Shown in pieces: positions 26,051 to 35,178 of a stretch of 64,000 nucleotides of DNA. A model generated the notes under the pieces. The model saw nothing but the letters and a program-made list of their open reading frames with translations, had not been told where the DNA came from and made no database searches. This DNA is from Leptasterias polaris (taxonomy: Eukaryota; Echinodermata; Asteroidea; Forcipulatida; Asteriidae), in contig JAZGTN010000005.1 in NCBI GenBank assembly GCA_037783415.1, positions 4,340,001-4,404,000 on the forward strand, written 5' to 3'. The translations under genes and the position numbers were made by a program. The stretch's first letter is position 1; each line of letters starts with the position of its first letter.

Positions 26051-26180
26051 GAAGGATCGAAGGTTGCGGGATGGTTTATAGATGAGCATGTTCAGGATGT
26101 ACGTTGGTGCTTGCCTATTGAGTGCTTTGAAAACACTCAGCATCAGCTTGTAAATGATTCTGGCTTTATGAAGTTAGGCC
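26045..26180 (-). pseudogene. LINE reverse-transcriptase C-terminal fragment
   Basis: Read on the minus strand, this frame gives RIIYKLMLSVFKALNRQAP and then YILNMLIYKPSRNLRS. This fits the conserved thumb/C-terminal block of CR1/L2-type LINE polymerases (pattern RI..K......FKAL...AP.Y......Y.PSR.LRS). It is truncated on both sides: upstream sequence is unrelated, and downstream it runs into the TGACCCGG hairpin cluster. It is a dead fragment of about 44 codons. It is shorter than and different from the copy at 1-1779. Confidence 0.7.
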
Positions 26181-26892
26181 TAGGGCCAATTCTCATGAAG
26201 CCTATAAACAGAAGTTTTCTGCTTATGTAGCGGCCCTAAGCACCTAGTTTCAATTACATTATATTACCATGAGCAAATTTATGCAAAGGGCCTTAAAAGT
26301 TTTGTGGTGTGTTGGTAGTTTGGAGTTCAATTGATATGGGTTCATCCAGGATTTATATCATTTTGGAAGAGGTGGTGACTCTGAAAAGACGCAGTAAGTT
26401 TGTCCTGCAGGTTTTGACTACATGCAGTTGCCTTCTCAATTGTCTTCCAATCTCACAAAGTTCAAAACTTCAACAGATCAGCAGTACATCAATCCCATCA
26501 TGCATCACTACATCCTGAACAAGAACTAGTACGCAAGCTCATCAGCCCATCCCAGCTGTCTTGAATGAGACCAGTGGGGCCGAGCATTTCTAACTTCCAT
26601 TGTTGCACTTATCTCCTTTCAGTGCCGGACCTGAACATGCAAGAAACTCAGGAATTCTTCTACCTCCTGGTGCATTGAAGGATGGAGGTAGAAATAGACC
26701 TCAGTGATTAAAGCGAGATAAAAGATGTTGTCACTGCTCATGTAATGAACTCATCACATGTCCTGAGTGGAGTTGTACACACTAAGCTAGCAGTGTACCA
26801 GGATTTGATGGTTAGTGGTCTTGATTACCAGTCAATTTAAACCCGTTTGTGTAACTGAAGGGTTTGTCCATAAGGGAAGTAATTGTTTTTTT
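26181..26892. other. Gene-free stretch
   Basis: No domain, RNA gene or tandem repeat is recognised. Short open frames lack recognisable motifs. Confidence 0.4.
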
Positions 26893-27110
26893 GTGGCGTG
26901 TCATTGCTGAGCAGTCTACTGCATACGACTCAAGTACTAATGGTTGAATCATCAGGGTGTGGGTGCGATTCCCGGTCATGACTCTTGTGTCCTTGAGCAA
27001 GGCACTTCACCAAAATTGCTTTTCTTAACCCAGGTGTATAAATGGGAACTGAGAAATCCCCTAAAGCTCCAACATGCCTCACTATCTAATACTGAACTTC
27101 AAAGTATTGT
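26893..27110 (+). repeat. tRNA-derived SINE with conserved body
   Basis: A tRNA-like head (TTGCTGAGCAGTCTACTGC as an A-box-like region and GGTGCGATTCC as a B box at 26962-26972) is followed by GTCCTTGAGCAAGGCACTTC. The tail contains CCCAGGTGTATAAATGGGAA. I recognise this body from tRNA-type SINEs in several marine deuterostomes (memory only). The 3' end abuts the LTR-like insertion at 27118. Confidence 0.7.
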
Positions 27111-27117
27111 AGCGTTG

Positions 27118-28123
27118 ACCGGGGGTTGCGATGCACACAGCTTTAAATGACACAAGAATACAAATAAAAGGCTTTTCTGTCCCTTGTTCCGGAGCTTTAT
27201 TATACTCAACAGGTCTTGACTTTTACAAAAAGAAGAAAGCCAGAGTACGCATTCTCTGGAGAGCGGGTTTCCCTGATCGACCGGCAGGGGCAGCCAGCAG
27301 TGCGATCCACCGCGGAGTCGTGCTGGTGCCCTCTACCAGTCGATTGGCTCACCGCTACACTGCCCCCTCCTAGGACCCTGCTTGTCCCAGAAGCAGGCAG
27401 AGCGCCGGCGCTCAGCAGCGAGGAGAACCCCTTTTACAAAGCAACAAAAAAAAACTTTGGGGGAGACTGTTGTAGTGGTGGTCCCCGCTGTGCCTCGGTC
27501 CTGTGCAGCAGCTGTTGTTCCCCAAACTGTGGGGAACTCCCCCGGGAAATCGTGCTGGCGGGGTTACTGGCAGGGGTCCTCGATGAATGTCGCCGCAACA
27601 TGGGTGCTGTTATCCGCAGGAGAGAAGGGTCGAGCGGCGCTTCCCGTCTGGGTGCTGTTATCGATCCATAGGGGAGACGGGTCGAGCGGTGCTATACCCG
27701 TCTGGGTGCTACCTTGTCTGGGTGCTGTCATCCGCCTGACATGATGGTGTGGTGAAGACGTGTTGGTGGTTGCCTCGCCGTCCGGCCAGGTGTCAAGAGT
27801 GTCGGCGTCCTCTGCTCCACCGGAAGGTGTCCTGGTCAGAGCTATCCTCCGCCGCTGGGGAAGGTGGTGTCAGAGGCCACTCCGAGGGGAGTTGGTCCTC
27901 TTCGTCCGGTCCGTCCAGTCCGACCCCCAGGGAGAAGAGATCGCTCATTTCCGGCGGAGGTGGTGTTGTGGGCTCTGGTGCGTCGCTTCCGGCCTCTGGC
28001 CGGTGTTGTTGGTTTGTTGAAGGTCGCCTCCGAAGGTGTGGTGAGGAGGGAGACTGGGATCGTTCCGGGCTGTCAAAATACCCCTTTCCAGACGGCTTAT
28101 CTCGCGCTGGGTTGGCCGCTACA
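27118..28123 (-). mobile_element. 1006-bp LTR-like insertion (solo LTR or non-autonomous LTR element)
   Basis: It begins TGTAGCGTTG and ends GGCCGCTACA, with 7-bp inverted termini TGTAGCG/CGCTACA in the TG...CA form of LTRs. It is flanked by GTAT at 27114-27117 and at 28124-28127, a 4-bp target duplication. The minus strand carries AATAAA about 80 bp from its 3' end, which suggests that orientation. The interior is GC-rich, holds an imperfect CTGGGTGCTGTTATC repeat at 27598-27740, and has a proline-rich minus-strand open frame (27793-28182) with no recognised domain. CCGCTACA also occurs inside at about 27352-27359, so a short LTR plus internal segment is an alternative reading. No gag or pol domain is visible. 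Confidence 0.7.
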
Positions 28124-28336
28124 GTATCGTAAATGTACGATGTTGTTGCAAAACTTAAAAAGCACAGTTTGGGATGGAACAATCTTCCCTACAGCATCAG
28201 ACAATCTTGTCCAATATATGCTTTCAAAACTTCTTCAAGCCTTCCTTTTATCAAGCCTGATACTTTACCGGGGCATTGCATCGATGCCCATATTCATTGC
28301 CTTGGTGTCCCTGAAAACGCTGCAGTAGAAATGTAA
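28124..28336 (+). pseudogene. Possible LINE polymerase tail (duplicated at 31137-31350)
   Basis: One frame from 28133 reads KKHSLGWNNLPYSIRQS and then YAFKTSSSLPFIK. This resembles the W-N-LP-IR-FK-L pattern at the extreme C terminus of LINE polymerases. The match is short, and the rest of the 67-residue frame has no recognised motif. It lies immediately right of the LTR-like insertion, and a near-identical copy follows the truncated insertion at 31136. Confidence 0.35.
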
Positions 28337-28532
28337 ATTTCCCTCTAAGAGTTGCCCTTTGCCAGTCCCAAAATAAAGTTGCCTTGCTCTTACAAAATAT
28401 CAGGCCTCTTGCTTTTTGCGAGAGCTTAGTGTATTACATGTATGTTGTGAATAACAGTTGGAACGGTGTCTTATAAATGTTATGGTTGATATTTCTTTAA
28501 AATGTTCTGATCCCCTCTGGTGTATTCCACAG

Positions 28533-28689
28533 AGCTTGATGTCCCCCGTCTTGCTGGATGGAACGTCTTGCTCTGCAGAACCATGAGGCAATCAAGAAGA
28601 AGATCAAACGCTTCAAGTCTGGGGAGATGATGCTGGCTGGCTTGCTCGTACCAGCCCCAAATGACAACAGTGAGTTACCAGTACCTTAA
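28533..28689 (+). CDS. Candidate exon, duplicated; function unknown
   Basis: An acceptor-like TTCCACAG ends at 28532 and a consensus donor GTGAGT starts at 28670. Inside, a frame from ATG 28558 reads NHEAIKKKIKRFKSGEMM and then LAGLLVPAP, a lysine-rich helical segment. If unspliced, it stops at TAA 28687-28689. The near-identical copy at 31547-31692 has a 10-bp deletion just before this segment, so at least one copy is broken at its 5' side. No family is recognised. Splicing signals and codon-like sequence are the only support. Confidence 0.35.
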
Positions 28690-28771
28690 ACTCCCGCCTG
28701 GGATCCTATATTCTTTGTTTTTTGGAAGAGTAAATTCATTCTGTAATTCCTCCAGGTTTCAATAAACACAG

Positions 28772-29365
28772 CAGTGTTGTAGTACTCGTACTCAGTACTT
28801 GTACTTGAGTTGTAATCAAGAGCCGCTTTGATTGTACTTGGCAAGCAAAGTACTCATACTAGAAGTCTATCCTTGATACTTGACTGCAAAATAATCTGTA
28901 CTCAAAAGTCATGTACTCGATATTCGGCTGAAAATGTACTCAAACTCATGATTTTAAGAACTTGTGGTCAAATTTCCTCTTTTCTATACATGGGTTAATA
29001 CTATTACTACGAATAGAGGAATAAAACTCTAGAAAAAGTACAATTAAAGTTGTCTTTGATGTATTCATGTTGAGAAGATAGTTATCATAACAAGCACACA
29101 TGCTAGAATATAAACAAATCAGTAAATGTTTTTATACCCCATTTTGCAGTATTTTGTTTATAAAGTACTTGTATTCGTATTCGGAGATCCAAGTACTTGG
29201 TACTTGGCTGTCGGTCTCAGTAGTCGGATATCAAAATATACTTGGTACTGGGATACTTAAACTTTGTACTCGATGTCCCATGTTCTCAAACTCAAGTACT
29301 TCTCAACAATCCTAAATACTCAACAGTTCTTTAAACTCGGCTGAAAAGTACTGGACTACAACACC
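28772..29365. mobile_element. hAT-type MITE, copy 1
   Basis: The left end CAGTGTTGTAGTACTCGTAC pairs with a right end whose reverse complement is GGTGTTGTAGTCCAGTAC. Imperfect 8-bp duplications flank it: AAACACAG at 28764-28771 and AAACACAC at 29366-29373. Subterminal AGTACTTG and ACTCG words recur on both sides, as in hAT elements. At 594 bp it has no transposase. The same insertion, with the same flanks, is present at 31766-32358. Confidence 0.78.
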
Positions 29366-30411
29366 AAACACACCACACAACCAACCTGTGAGGATTTCAT
29401 CCAATCAGGCAGTCAAGTTTTATTTGAAACAACTTGTCAAGTAAAAGCGTTCAAAGTTTTGCAACAAGAGTCAAGGATTGAGGACTCAAATGCAAGCCCT
29501 GTCTTACATTTTACCTTAACTTGAGTCTTAAATTGTATTTAAAATACAAACATACAATTATTCTGCTTTCTACAAACTATGAAGTATGTCATGCGAGATT
29601 ATTTGTTTGAACTTGTTTTAAAAAAAGCAATCCTTGTCTATTTTTCCATTCCACCACATCATTAGAAATTTTCACATAAATACAAGAGTTACAAAAGCAA
29701 CAGCTGACAGCTTTTGAGATGTCCCCCCCCCCCCTTTCTTCATATCAAAAGTTGAGAAAAAATCAGACAGTGCAAACTCCATAAAACATAAGATGTATTG
29801 TATTCTTCCATTGAGCTGCGTACAAACTGTGCCTGCAGGAAGTCCAAACTCTGTGGCTCTTTTGTAAATATACAGGTCACATGGTCTATACAACTCAAGC
29901 TGCTTAAAGTAGCATGTACAATCATGGAGGTAGGAATGGTACAAGCATGACCAGTTAGGTTGTCATTTCACTAGTCAGTCAGCTTTTTTAACAAGTCCCT
30001 GTTTCACATTAAATAGGGATGTTTTTCAACACTGAGGTAGGCAGCCAGACCACTTAGAGAGAATGGTCCTCAGGTCCTCAGGTGCATTTAGCTAGCGGAC
30101 CAACAAGGGACAATCCTGCTGTTTATATTTATTGTCACATTGTTTATGAAAAGGGCAATTCATTTAATTTGTTTAACCTAATTTAAAAAATAAAATAGTT
30201 TCATCTTTGAGAGGGCAATGCCATTTTTAATTTGCAAAGGGCACTTTTATTGGAAAATGGCCTGGTATTGTAAAAGTAAGGGATGAAAAAGTTTAGCAAT
30301 GTTTTTCTTTTTCGTTAAATAACATACAAGTTGTACCTCGCCATTAGCCAGAGAAGTCCAAGATTTTGGGACCTTTGGTTAAGATGATGTCATGACTCAT
30401 TTTGTTTTGGC
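29366..30411 (+). repeat. Segmental duplication block B, copy 1
   Basis: Starting exactly at the right target duplication of the hAT MITE, this block is repeated at 33507-34513 and, for its first ~300 bp, at 32359-32661. It includes C10 at about 29721-29730, which is missing in the 33507 copy, and a (GGTCCTCA)2 run around 30065. No gene is supported. It ends at TTTGTTTTGGC, where the satellite island begins. Confidence 0.85.
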
Positions 30412-30983
30412 ATTTTGTTGTTTTGGGACCAAAAGTTCATACTCACAAATATCTCAAAAGTTCTCAAACTATGGCTAATTTTTACAGTCCTCTCACATGA
30501 AATGCTTCAGTAGTCCGTTCTGTCTCATTTGAAATAATAAAATCACCCCCAAAATTTTGACCCGAATTCTGAAATTTTTGCCCATGCCGGCATGGGCGGA
30601 CTTAGTTGTTTTGGGACCAAAAGTTCATACTCACAAATATCTCAAAAGTTCTCAAACTATGGCTAATTTTTACAGTCCTCTCACATGAAATGCTTCAGTA
30701 GTCCGTTCTGTCTCATTTGAAATAATAAAATCACCCCCAAAATTTTGACTCGAATTCTGAAATTTTTGCCCATGCCGGCATGGGCGGATTTTGTTGTTTT
30801 GGGACCAAAAGTTCATACTCACAAATATCTCAATAGTTCTCAAACTATGGCTAATTTTTACAGTCCTCTCACATGAAATGCTTCAGTAGTCCTTTCTGTC
30901 TCATTTGAAATAATAAAAACACCCCCAAATTCTGACCGAAATTCTGAAATTTTTGCCCATGCCGGCATGGGCGGATTTTGTTG
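30412..30983. repeat. Isolated three-monomer island of the 188-bp satellite
   Basis: Same monomer and orientation as the array at 6696-23446, about 7 kb from it. The island starts and ends with ATTTTGTTG, giving three whole monomers plus 9 bp. Left flank is duplication block B and the first ~20 bp of block G (34493). Right flank is the truncated LTR-like insertion of duplication copy 2. Confidence 0.92.
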
Positions 30984-30993
30984 CAACACGTCT

Positions 30994-32661
30994 TTCTGGT
31001 GCGTCGTTTCCGGCCTCTGGTCAGTTTGTTGAAGGTCTCCTCCGAAGGTGTGGTGAGGAGGGAGACTGGGATCGTTCCGGGCTGTCAAAATACCCCTTTC
31101 CAGACGGCTTTATCTCCCACTGGGTTGGCCGCTACAGTATCGTAAATGTACGATGTTGTTGCAAAATTTAAAAAGCACAGTTTGGGATGGAACAATCTTC
31201 CCTACAGCATCAGACAATCTTGTCCAATAATTGCTTTCAAAACTTCTTACAAGCCTTCCTTTTATCAAGACTGATACTTTACCGCGGCATTGCATCGATG
31301 CCCATATTCATTGCCTTGGTGTCCCTGAAAACGCTGCAGTAGAAATGTAAATTTCCCTCTAAGAGTTGCCCTTTGCCAGTCCCCCAAAAAGTTGCCTTGC
31401 TCTTACAAAATATCAGGCCTCTTGCTTTTTGCGAGAGCTGAGTGTACTACATGTATGTTGTGAATAACAGTTGGAACGGTGTCTTATAAATGTTATGGTT
31501 GATATTTCTTTAAAATGTTTTGATCCCCTCTGGTGTATTCCACAGAGCTTGATGTCCCCCGTCTAGCTGGATGGAACGCAGAACCATGAGGCAATCAAGA
31601 AGAAGATCAAACGCTTCAAGTCTGGGGAGATGATGCTGGCTGGCTTGCTCGTACCAGCCCCGGCTGACAACAGTGAGTTACCAGTACCTTAAAGGGATCC
31701 TATATTCTTTGTTTTTTTGAAGAGTAAATTCATTCTGTAATTCCTCCAGGTTTCAATAAACACAGCAGTGTTATAGTACTCGTACTCAGTACTTGTACTT
31801 GAGTAGTAATCAAGAGCCGCTTTGATTGTACTCGGCAAGCAAAGTACTGATACTAGAAGTCCATACTTGATACTCGACTGCAAAATAATCTGTACTCGAA
31901 AGTCATGTACTCGATATGCGGCTGAAAATGTACTCAGACTCTGATTTTAAGAACTTGTGGTCAAATTTCCACTTTTCTATACATGGGTTAATACTATTAC
32001 TACGAATAGAGGAATAAAACTCTAGAAAAAGTACAATTGAAGTTGTCTTGATGTATTCATGTTGAGAAGATAGTTATCATAACAAGCACACATGCTAGAA
32101 TATAAACAAATCAGTAAATGTTTTTATACCTCATTTTGCAGTATTTTGTTTATAAAGTACTTGTATTCATACTCAGAGATCCAAGTACTTGGTACTTGGC
32201 TGTTGGTCTCAGTAGTCGGATATCAAAATATACTTGGTACTGGGACACTTAAACTTTGTACTCGATGTCCCCATGTTCTCAAACTCAAGTACTTCTCAAT
32301 AATCCTAAATACTCAACAGTTCTTTAAACTCGGCTGAAAAGTACTGGACTACAACACCAAACACACCACACAACCAACCTGTGAGGATTTCATCCAATCA
32401 GGCAGTCAAGTTTTATTTGAAACAACTTGTCAAGTAAAAGCGTTCAAAGTTTTGCAACATGAGTCAAGGATTGAGGACTCAAATGCAAGCCCTGTCTTAC
32501 ATTTTACCTTAAAAGTAGGGTCTTAAATTGTATTTAAAATACAAGCATAAAATTAGTCTGCTTTCTACAAACTATGAAGTATGTCATGCAAGATTATTTG
32601 TTTGAACTTGATTTAAAAAAAGCAATCGTTGTCTATTTTTTCCATTCCACCACATCATTAG
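30994..32661 (+). repeat. Segmental duplication block A plus start of B, copy 2
   Basis: Near-identical to 27974-29664. It carries the right ~140 bp of the LTR-like insertion (CGCTACA ends at 31136, followed by the same GTAT flank), the LINE-tail-like frame, the candidate exon and the hAT MITE. Both insertions therefore predate the duplication. Differences include a 10-bp deletion in the candidate exon and loss of ~12 bp after its TTAA (31692). Homology stops at CATTAG (32661), where different, exon-like sequence begins. Confidence 0.88.
31766..32358. mobile_element. hAT-type MITE, copy 2
   Basis: Same termini and same 8-bp flanks as 28772-29365 (AAACACAG at 31758-31765, AAACACAC at 32359-32366). 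It was copied as part of the segmental duplication and is not an independent insertion. Confidence 0.78.
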
Positions 32662-32877
32662 CAATTAAGCTCATCGCTGAAGAGTTCCTGAAACACTTTC
32701 TAGCCAGTGAACTACCCAGTAGCACAGAGGATATGTGCTCCATGGTTGTAGGAGCAGCAAACGGACCCAGTGGGATGACAGCATCAAGACGTGTTTGCTC
32801 ATCGGATCTGGACTGACATCGGGAAGAAGGCGACATTCTAGGAGGCCCAGAAATTCACCAGCTCCCCAGGAATCCTG
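32662..32877 (+). CDS. Candidate exon, function unknown, probably decayed
   Basis: Follows CATTAG and ends at a consensus donor GTAAGT starting at 32878. The first two thirds read as AIKLIAEEFLKHFLASELPS, then MCSMVVGAANGPSGM, stopping at TGA 32814-32816. The remaining part is open in another frame (KTCLLIGSGLTSGRRRHS). A frameshift or a different splice site would be needed to read through. No family is recognised. It replaces block B where the duplication copy 2 breaks off, so its parent locus is elsewhere. Confidence 0.3.
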
Positions 32878-32944
32878 TAAGTGTAAAGTCTGCCCTAGAA
32901 AGGCCAGCTGTTTACAGGGTTTCTCCTTATTATAACCTTTCCAA

Positions 32945-33506
32945 TAATACTTGGTTCTTATATAGAGCATTTATTCAAGAAGCTAGATCAAGGCACTTTA
33001 CAGCCCTTGCTGTTTTTTTATTTATTTTTTTGTTTCGTCTTGTTTAACCAGGGTAGCCCCATCAGTTATCAAAGAACTGTTCTTCCTGGAGGCCCTGGGG
33101 TCACATGAAAAGGTACATAATTACAGAGTAAAATAGGCCTAAAACTAAACTTAAAAAACGCAAGCCAAAAAAGGACATCAAACCCCAAAACCAAAACCAT
33201 TGAAAAAATATTCGAGAGTAAAAGGGTAAAAAGAGTAAAATACACCAAAACGACCAGGATAAAAAGGCACCAAGCAATTTAAACAGAGTGAGCGGAGCCC
33301 GTACCTGCCCTCGCCTCTCCCCAGTACAAACTTTTAAAAGTGTGTATGCTGCTTGCCATTTTCACATTATGTTTAAGGTCATTCCATGCCTTTACTCCTG
33401 AAAAATGGAAGGAATGTTTATCAGCTTCTGTTCTGGGTCGAGGCACACACACATTTTTGCCTTTTGAAGTACGCGTATTGTAACCATGTGCCTGACTAGA
33501 AAGAGT
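32945..33506 (-). mobile_element. LINE 3' fragment (5'-truncated CR1/L2-like)
   Basis: On the minus strand, about 33500-33330 encodes HGYNTRTSKGKNV, then a VPRPRTEADKHSF block, then VKAWNDLKHNVK and FKSLY. This is the typical end of CR1/L2-like polymerases. A 3' UTR follows, with GGGGCTACCCTGGTTAAAC near 33034-33052 and an A-rich TAAATAAA tail at about 33017. Further left, a TTATATAGAGCATTTAT...AAGGCACTTTACAG stretch (32957-33003) resembles another repeat tail. It is 5'-truncated, as usual for LINE insertions, and its break at 33506 coincides with the start of duplication block B copy 3. Confidence 0.72.
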
Positions 33507-34513
33507 AAACACACCACACAACCAACCTGTGAGGATTTCATCCAATCAGGCAGTCAAGTTTTATTTGAAACAACTTGTCAAGTAAAAGCGTTCAAAGTTT
33601 TGCAACATGAGTCAAGGATTGAGGACTCAAATGCAAGCCCTGTCTTACATTTTACCTTAACTTGAGTCTTAAATTGTTTTTAAAATACAAACATACAATT
33701 ATTCTGCTTTCTACAAACTATGAAGTATGTCATGCGAGATTATTTGTTTGAACTTGTTTTAAAAAAGGCAATCCTTGTCTATTTTTCCATTCCACCACAT
33801 CATTAGAAATTTTCACATAAATACAAGAGTTACAAAAGCAACAGCTGACAGCTTTTGAGATGTCCCCACCCCTTTCTTCATATCAAAAGTTGAGAAAAAA
33901 TCAGACAGTGCAAACTCCATAAAACATAAGATGTATTGTATTCTTCCATTGAGCTGCGTACAAACTGTGCCTGCAGGAAGTCCAAACTCTAGCCTGTGGC
34001 TCTTTTGTAAATATATATACAGGTCACATGGTCTATACAACCCAAGCTGCTTAAAGTAGCATGTACAAGCATGGAGGTAGGAATGGTACAAGCATGACCA
34101 GTTAGATTGTCATTTCACTAGTCAGTCAGCTTTTTTAACAAGTCTGTGTTTCACATTAAATAGGGATGTTTTTCAACACTGAGGTAGGCAGCCAGACCAC
34201 TTAGAGAGAATGAGGGATAATCCTACTGTTTATATTTATTGTCACATTGTTTATGAAAAGGGCAATTCATTTAATTTGTTTAACCTAATTTAAAAAATAA
34301 AATAGTTTCATCTTTGAGAGGGCAATGCCATTTTTAATTTGCAAAGGGCACTTTTATTGGAAAATGGCCTGGTATTGTAAAAGTAAGGGATGAAAAAGTT
34401 TAGCAATGTTTTTCTTTTTCGTTAAATAACATACAAGTTGTACCTCGCCATTAGCCAGAGAAGTCCAAGATTTTGGGACCTTTGGTTAAGATGATGTCAT
34501 GACTCATTTTGTT
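33507..34513 (+). repeat. Segmental duplication block B, copy 3
   Basis: Near-identical to 29366-30411. It begins at the very AAACACAC that serves as the right target duplication of the hAT MITE in the other copies, although no MITE is present here. It runs without a break into block G at 34493, which shows the probable ancestral order B then G. Small differences: loss of the C10 tract, an extra AGCC and TATA, and a 30-40 bp deletion around 34212. Confidence 0.88.
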
Positions 34514-35178
34514 TTGGCTTTTCCAAGAAAAAAACCTCCAAGCATTTAAGAACTTTGTCACTTAAATGGTTTGCATTATGATTGGAATTAAGTCACCAGG
34601 CAAGCTCAGTTGTTTAAGTTTTAAGAAGTTTGCAATAGAGTTGATAAATACAAATGATTGGAATTGTTTATTCATTTTGTTTCTCAGGTATTGTTTAGAC
34701 TCGCATAGGCAGGTTGATCATCACTTCTCCAAGATGCAGCAGCGCTATATCTGCAACGAGACGGCATCAACGTGATCTTCCGAGCAGGCAGCATCTCCTG
34801 CAACGTTCACCATCCCTCCTGCTGCAGCTGCGAATCCCACCTTTGCCACCAAAAAGGGGAAGGTTCATCCGAGTCTTAACTCAAGGGGTCAGAGGTCGGC
34901 AGAAAAGGGCCAGAGGTCAGCTGAGAAGCAGAGTAGACTGGTGCTACGCCCCGTAGGATAAGCCCAGGACGGCTTCATGGTTGAAGAGACAAAGACCAGA
35001 AATGGCTTCTTCTGTCTTAGCAGCTAAGAGAAGGTACATAAGTTTCAATTATCTGTTGGTTGAGATTCTGTGACCATTCAAAGTAAATGATAGATTAGGG
35101 TCAAGTAGTAAAATTAACTTGATCTTGTAAAGAAATTCACATGATTTTCGGCCGTACACAGATAACTTTCGTTGTGAT
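34493..35178 (+). repeat. Duplicated host block G, left copy
   Basis: A 686-bp block matching 39188-39872 with only a few changes (main difference around 34628-34650, one A/T at 34997). It ends at GTTGTGAT, exactly where the interrupted retrotransposon begins. It holds a candidate terminal exon (34776-34961). Confidence 0.92.
34776..34961 (+). CDS. Candidate terminal exon in block G (left copy), function unknown
   Basis: A good acceptor (TTTGTTTCTCAG ending at 34688) lies upstream. The frame from 34776 to TAA 34959-34961 gives a low-complexity basic peptide: TFTIPPAAAANPTFATKKGK, then two exact heptads GQRSAEK GQRSAEK made by a 21-bp tandem duplication, then LVLRPVG. A TGA at 34773 closes this frame upstream. 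A second frame (DAAALYLQRDGINVIFRAG) is open before it, so a frameshift is possible. No domain is known. Copy at 39469-39654. Confidence 0.3.
   Translation, partial: SSEQAASPATFTIPPAAAANPTFATKKGKVHPSLNSRGQRSAEKGQRSAEKQSRLVLRPVG

Noticed and set aside
27216..28182. Several overlapping frames of 120-154 residues on both strands
   Set aside because: All lie inside the GC-rich LTR-like insertion, where stops are rare. None has a recognisable gag, pol or host domain.
33001..33060. Separate poly-T transposon end
   Set aside because: Better explained as the A-rich tail of the minus-strand LINE fragment at 32945-33506.
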